Source: Pseudomonadales bacterium (GTDB taxonomy: Bacteria; Pseudomonadota; Gammaproteobacteria; Pseudomonadales; UBA7239). Taken from it: a stretch of DNA of 7,569 bases. Under the pieces are notes generated by a model. It did not search any database. It had not been told where the DNA came from and saw only the letters and a program-made list of their open reading frames with translations. This document shows, piece after piece, positions 5,585 through 7,569 of the stretch. Made by a program: the position numbers and the translations under genes. The DNA is taken from assembly GCA_020443005.1 (NCBI GenBank), contig JAGRJA010000211.1, positions 1 to 7,569 on the forward strand. The letters run 5' to 3'. How positions within the stretch are numbered: the stretch's first letter is position 1; every line of letters starts with the position of its first letter.

Positions 5585-6372
5585 CTATCCGTTTTTAGCG
5601 GGTTCAGCCTTTGTAAAGTGATGGCTGAAGAAACAAAATGATTGCCTTGATAAACAAGGATGTGCGGCAGTTGATCGGTTGCCGCATTTTCTTCTGTATG
5701 CAGGGCATTTCGGTTCTGCTGCGCGTCTCTTTCTGAAACAATGGCCAGATGCAGGTTCTCATATAAAACATAACAGGGGTGCAGATTGCTGTCCCTGTCT
5801 GTGGCTTTTTGCAGAAAATGAAGCCGGTTTTCGCAGGGTATCAGTACGGTGTCATTCAAATGGCCTGCTATCGTCAACTGCCTTGCCTTTAACGATGCTT
5901 CCTTGAGCGTCCAGAACTGATAAAAGCATTTTTGTGCTTCGGCTGTGTCGACTGTTTTCAAATACACGCTTTCAGTTTCGGTGAAAAACTGTTCGGCAAT
6001 TTTCAGGAAGTTTTTTCGGGGCCTGTCAGTTTCAATGTCACAGCCGATGCGACCAATATTACTGATTGCAAAGGCGACATGACTATGGGTATGTGAAAAG
6101 CTGATGTGCAGGTTGCTTTCCGGTTTCAGGATAGAGGGAGGGCCCTCGGGTGTCAGCTGCCAGGTCGACTCCGGGTCAATGGCCGACAGCGCCTGTTTGG
6201 CCAGCCAGCGTGCAGAGAGATATTGCTGTTTTGCAGTAGAACTCTGCATGCGCGCATAGCGACGCAGCTCGCCCGGATCAAGCACCTGCGAGGCATCTTC
6301 GGCTTTGTCGTGACTGACAGGTGACAGCCAGAGTTGCTCAATGATTTTCTCTGGCGGCTGTTTGGGCATCAT
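5581..6372 (-). CDS. 4'-phosphopantetheinyl transferase, Sfp type
   Basis: A 263-residue cytosolic enzyme that moves the phosphopantetheine arm of coenzyme A onto a serine of acyl- or peptidyl-carrier proteins, activating them. The three family motifs are visible: HISFSHTHSHVAFAIS (89-104), IGCDIETDRPRKNF (109-122) with Mg-binding Asp112 and Glu114, and FWTLKEASLKA (153-163) with Glu158 and Lys162. An N-terminal YARMQSSTAKQQYLSARWLAK segment is also typical. Length fits the two-lobed Sfp class and not the short AcpS class. The last 55-60 residues form a less conserved tail. On the minus strand it follows trpE by 13 bases, so the two are likely co-transcribed. There is no good Shine-Dalgarno, which fits translational coupling. 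Two adjacent ATGs (6372, 6369) are possible starts. No carrier-protein gene is in view; its target could be fatty-acid, polyketide, peptide or lysine-pathway carriers elsewhere. Confidence 0.93.
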   Translation of the reverse strand: MMPKQPPEKIIEQLWLSPVSHDKAEDASQVLDPGELRRYARMQSSTAKQQYLSARWLAKQALSAIDPESTWQLTPEGPPSILKPESNLHISFSHTHSHVAFAISNIGRIGCDIETDRPRKNFLKIAEQFFTETESVYLKTVDTAEAQKCFYQFWTLKEASLKARQLTIAGHLNDTVLIPCENRLHFLQKATDRDSNLHPCYVLYENLHLAIVSERDAQQNRNALHTEENAATDQLPHILVYQGNHFVSSAITLQRLNPLKTDS

Positions 6373-6385
6373 TTTCAGGCTTTGT

Positions 6386-7569
6386 CTAGCTGATCATTTT
6401 GACAGCGGTGAATATGGCGCGTGCCTTGTTCATGGTTTCCTTCCATTCCAGTTCGGGAACGGAATCAGCAACCACGCCGGCGCCGGCCTGAATATAGAGT
6501 GCTTTATCCTTTATGACCGCGGTGCGGATGGCAATGGCTGTATCCATGTTGCCGTTCCATGACAGGTAACCGACTGCGCCACCATAGATCCCGCGCTTTA
6601 CCGGTTCTAGCTCGTCAATGATTTCCATGGCGCGTATTTTGGGTGCGCCACTGAGTGTGCCGGCCGGCAAGGTTGCGCGCAGCACATCGATGGCATTCAG
6701 CCCTTCCCGGAGCGTACCAGCGACATTGGATGTGATATGCATGACATGGGAGTAGCGCTCTATCACCATTTTGTCGGTCAGTTTTACCGTGCCGGTTTTT
6801 GCAACCCGGCCAACATCGTTACGCCCCAGATCGATGAGCATCAAATGTTCGGCAATTTCCTTGGGGTCAGCCAGTAATTCGGCCTCCATTGCCAGATCTT
6901 CATCGGGGGTTTTACCCCGTTTTCGCGTGCCGGCGATGGGGCGCACGGTTACTGTTCCGTCTTCAAGATGAGCCAGTATTTCCGGTGAGGAGCCGACGAT
7001 ATGAAAGTCACCCAGGTCGAGAAAATACATATAGGGTGAGGGATTGAGATTGCGCAGTGCCCGGTAGAGGTTAATCGGTTCTGCTGAAAAAGGAATCGAC
7101 AGTCTTTGCGAGATCACCACCTGCATGGTGTCACCGGCGAGAATATAATCCTTGATGCGATTCACGGCTGCCTTGAAGGGCGCTTCCGGAAATGCCGAGG
7201 TGAAAGCCTGGTCTGCCCGCTTGCTGTCATCTTCGCCCGGATGTTTAAGGGCGAGCTGATGTCTCGCCGGCAGTGCGCCTGGCAGACGGCTTTCCAGTTC
7301 ATCAAGTTGCAGAACGGCTTTCTCGTAGGCGAGTTCTTCATCGGGGTCTGCGTGCACGATGAGTGTCAGTTTGCCGGAAAGGTTGTCAAAAACCAGTACA
7401 CGGTCTGACACCATCAGCAGAATATCCGGTGTGCCCAGCGTATCTTCAGGTGTGCTTTGTTGCAGGTGTGTTTCGACCAGCCGGACTGTGTCGTAGCCAA
7501 AATAGCCGACCAGCCCCCCGGTAAAGCGTGGCTGGCAGTCGAGCTCCGGGGACCGGTAGCGTTGCTGGA
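6386..7569 (-). CDS. trpE: anthranilate synthase component I (TrpE), N-terminus outside the window
   Basis: TrpE converts chorismate to anthranilate, the first committed step of tryptophan synthesis, with ammonia supplied by the TrpG glutaminase. About 393 C-terminal residues are visible and the frame is open to the right edge, starting [10 protein letters not shown] then [15 protein letters not shown]. The family is near 500 residues, so roughly 100 are missing, including most of the N-terminal tryptophan-feedback motif region. The chorismate-binding core is intact: [54 protein letters not shown] with its conserved His, [27 protein letters not shown] and [14 protein letters not shown]. The [16 protein letters not shown] wording favours TrpE over PabB or isochorismate synthase. 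An ATG at 7414 lies inside conserved sequence and is not the start. A phosphopantetheinyl transferase follows 13 bases after its stop; trpG does not follow directly. A leader or attenuator would lie off the window. Confidence 0.95.
   Translation of the reverse strand, partial: QQRYRSPELDCQPRFTGGLVGYFGYDTVRLVETHLQQSTPEDTLGTPDILLMVSDRVLVFDNLSGKLTLIVHADPDEELAYEKAVLQLDELESRLPGALPARHQLALKHPGEDDSKRADQAFTSAFPEAPFKAAVNRIKDYILAGDTMQVVISQRLSIPFSAEPINLYRALRNLNPSPYMYFLDLGDFHIVGSSPEILAHLEDGTVTVRPIAGTRKRGKTPDEDLAMEAELLADPKEIAEHLMLIDLGRNDVGRVAKTGTVKLTDKMVIERYSHVMHITSNVAGTLREGLNAIDVLRATLPAGTLSGAPKIRAMEIIDELEPVKRGIYGGAVGYLSWNGNMDTAIAIRTAVIKDKALYIQAGAGVVADSVPELEWKETMNKARAIFTAVKMIS

Noticed and set aside
7106..7408. 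Plus-strand 100-codon open frame opposite trpE
   Set aside because: It is antisense to conserved TrpE sequence, and its cysteine- and histidine-rich composition is typical of a shadow frame.
1..7569. CRISPR array, insertion sequence, tRNA or prophage signatures
   Set aside because: I saw no regularly spaced repeats, transposase-like protein, terminal inverted repeats, cloverleaf pattern or phage gene; all space is taken by metabolic and regulatory genes and short spacers.

Overview
The window reads as ordinary, densely packed chromosomal DNA of a Gram-negative bacterium. A gammaproteobacterium, possibly a marine Cellvibrionales/Spongiibacteraceae-like lineage, is my best guess. That rests on the overall character of the TrpE, Sfp-type transferase, P450 and SCP-x-like thiolase proteins, not on a marker gene. 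There are no rRNA or tRNA genes, insertion sequences or CRISPR arrays, and no stretch over 300 bases lacks a gene. Both ends cut through genes.

Region 1 (1-1691) is a putative inorganic-carbon uptake locus. An SbtA-type sodium-dependent bicarbonate permease (3' part outside the window) is preceded on the same strand by a 72-residue two-helix membrane protein. A CbbR-like LysR regulator is transcribed divergently. The 135-base divergent spacer holds three tandem AT-rich dyads, the clearest unexplained cis-structure in the window.

Region 2 (1684-5584) is a possible lipid- or terpenoid-handling module. A thiolase-like protein of the acyl-CoA acetyltransferase/SCP-x class lies downstream of a TetR regulator on the minus strand. 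The TetR gene is divergent from a soluble bacterial cytochrome P450. A sharp ACACTG-TT-CAGTGT dyad sits just before the thiolase gene, and a TACAACA/TGTTGTA dyad lies between TetR and P450. The thiolase-like protein seems to have lost histidines that I recall as conserved in its relatives, so it may not be a classical thiolase. No ferredoxin or reductase partner for the P450 is visible.

Region 3 (5581-7569) reads on the minus strand. It holds anthranilate synthase component I (trpE, N-terminal part outside the window), then after 13 bases an Sfp-type 4'-phosphopantetheinyl transferase, probably co-transcribed. Its stop codon overlaps the P450 stop codon by four bases, tail to tail.

Nothing here amounts to an obviously new defence or mobile system. 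The points most worth checking are the palindromic bicarbonate-locus promoter with its small membrane protein, the degenerate thiolase beside P450 and TetR, and the trpE-phosphopantetheinyl transferase pairing.
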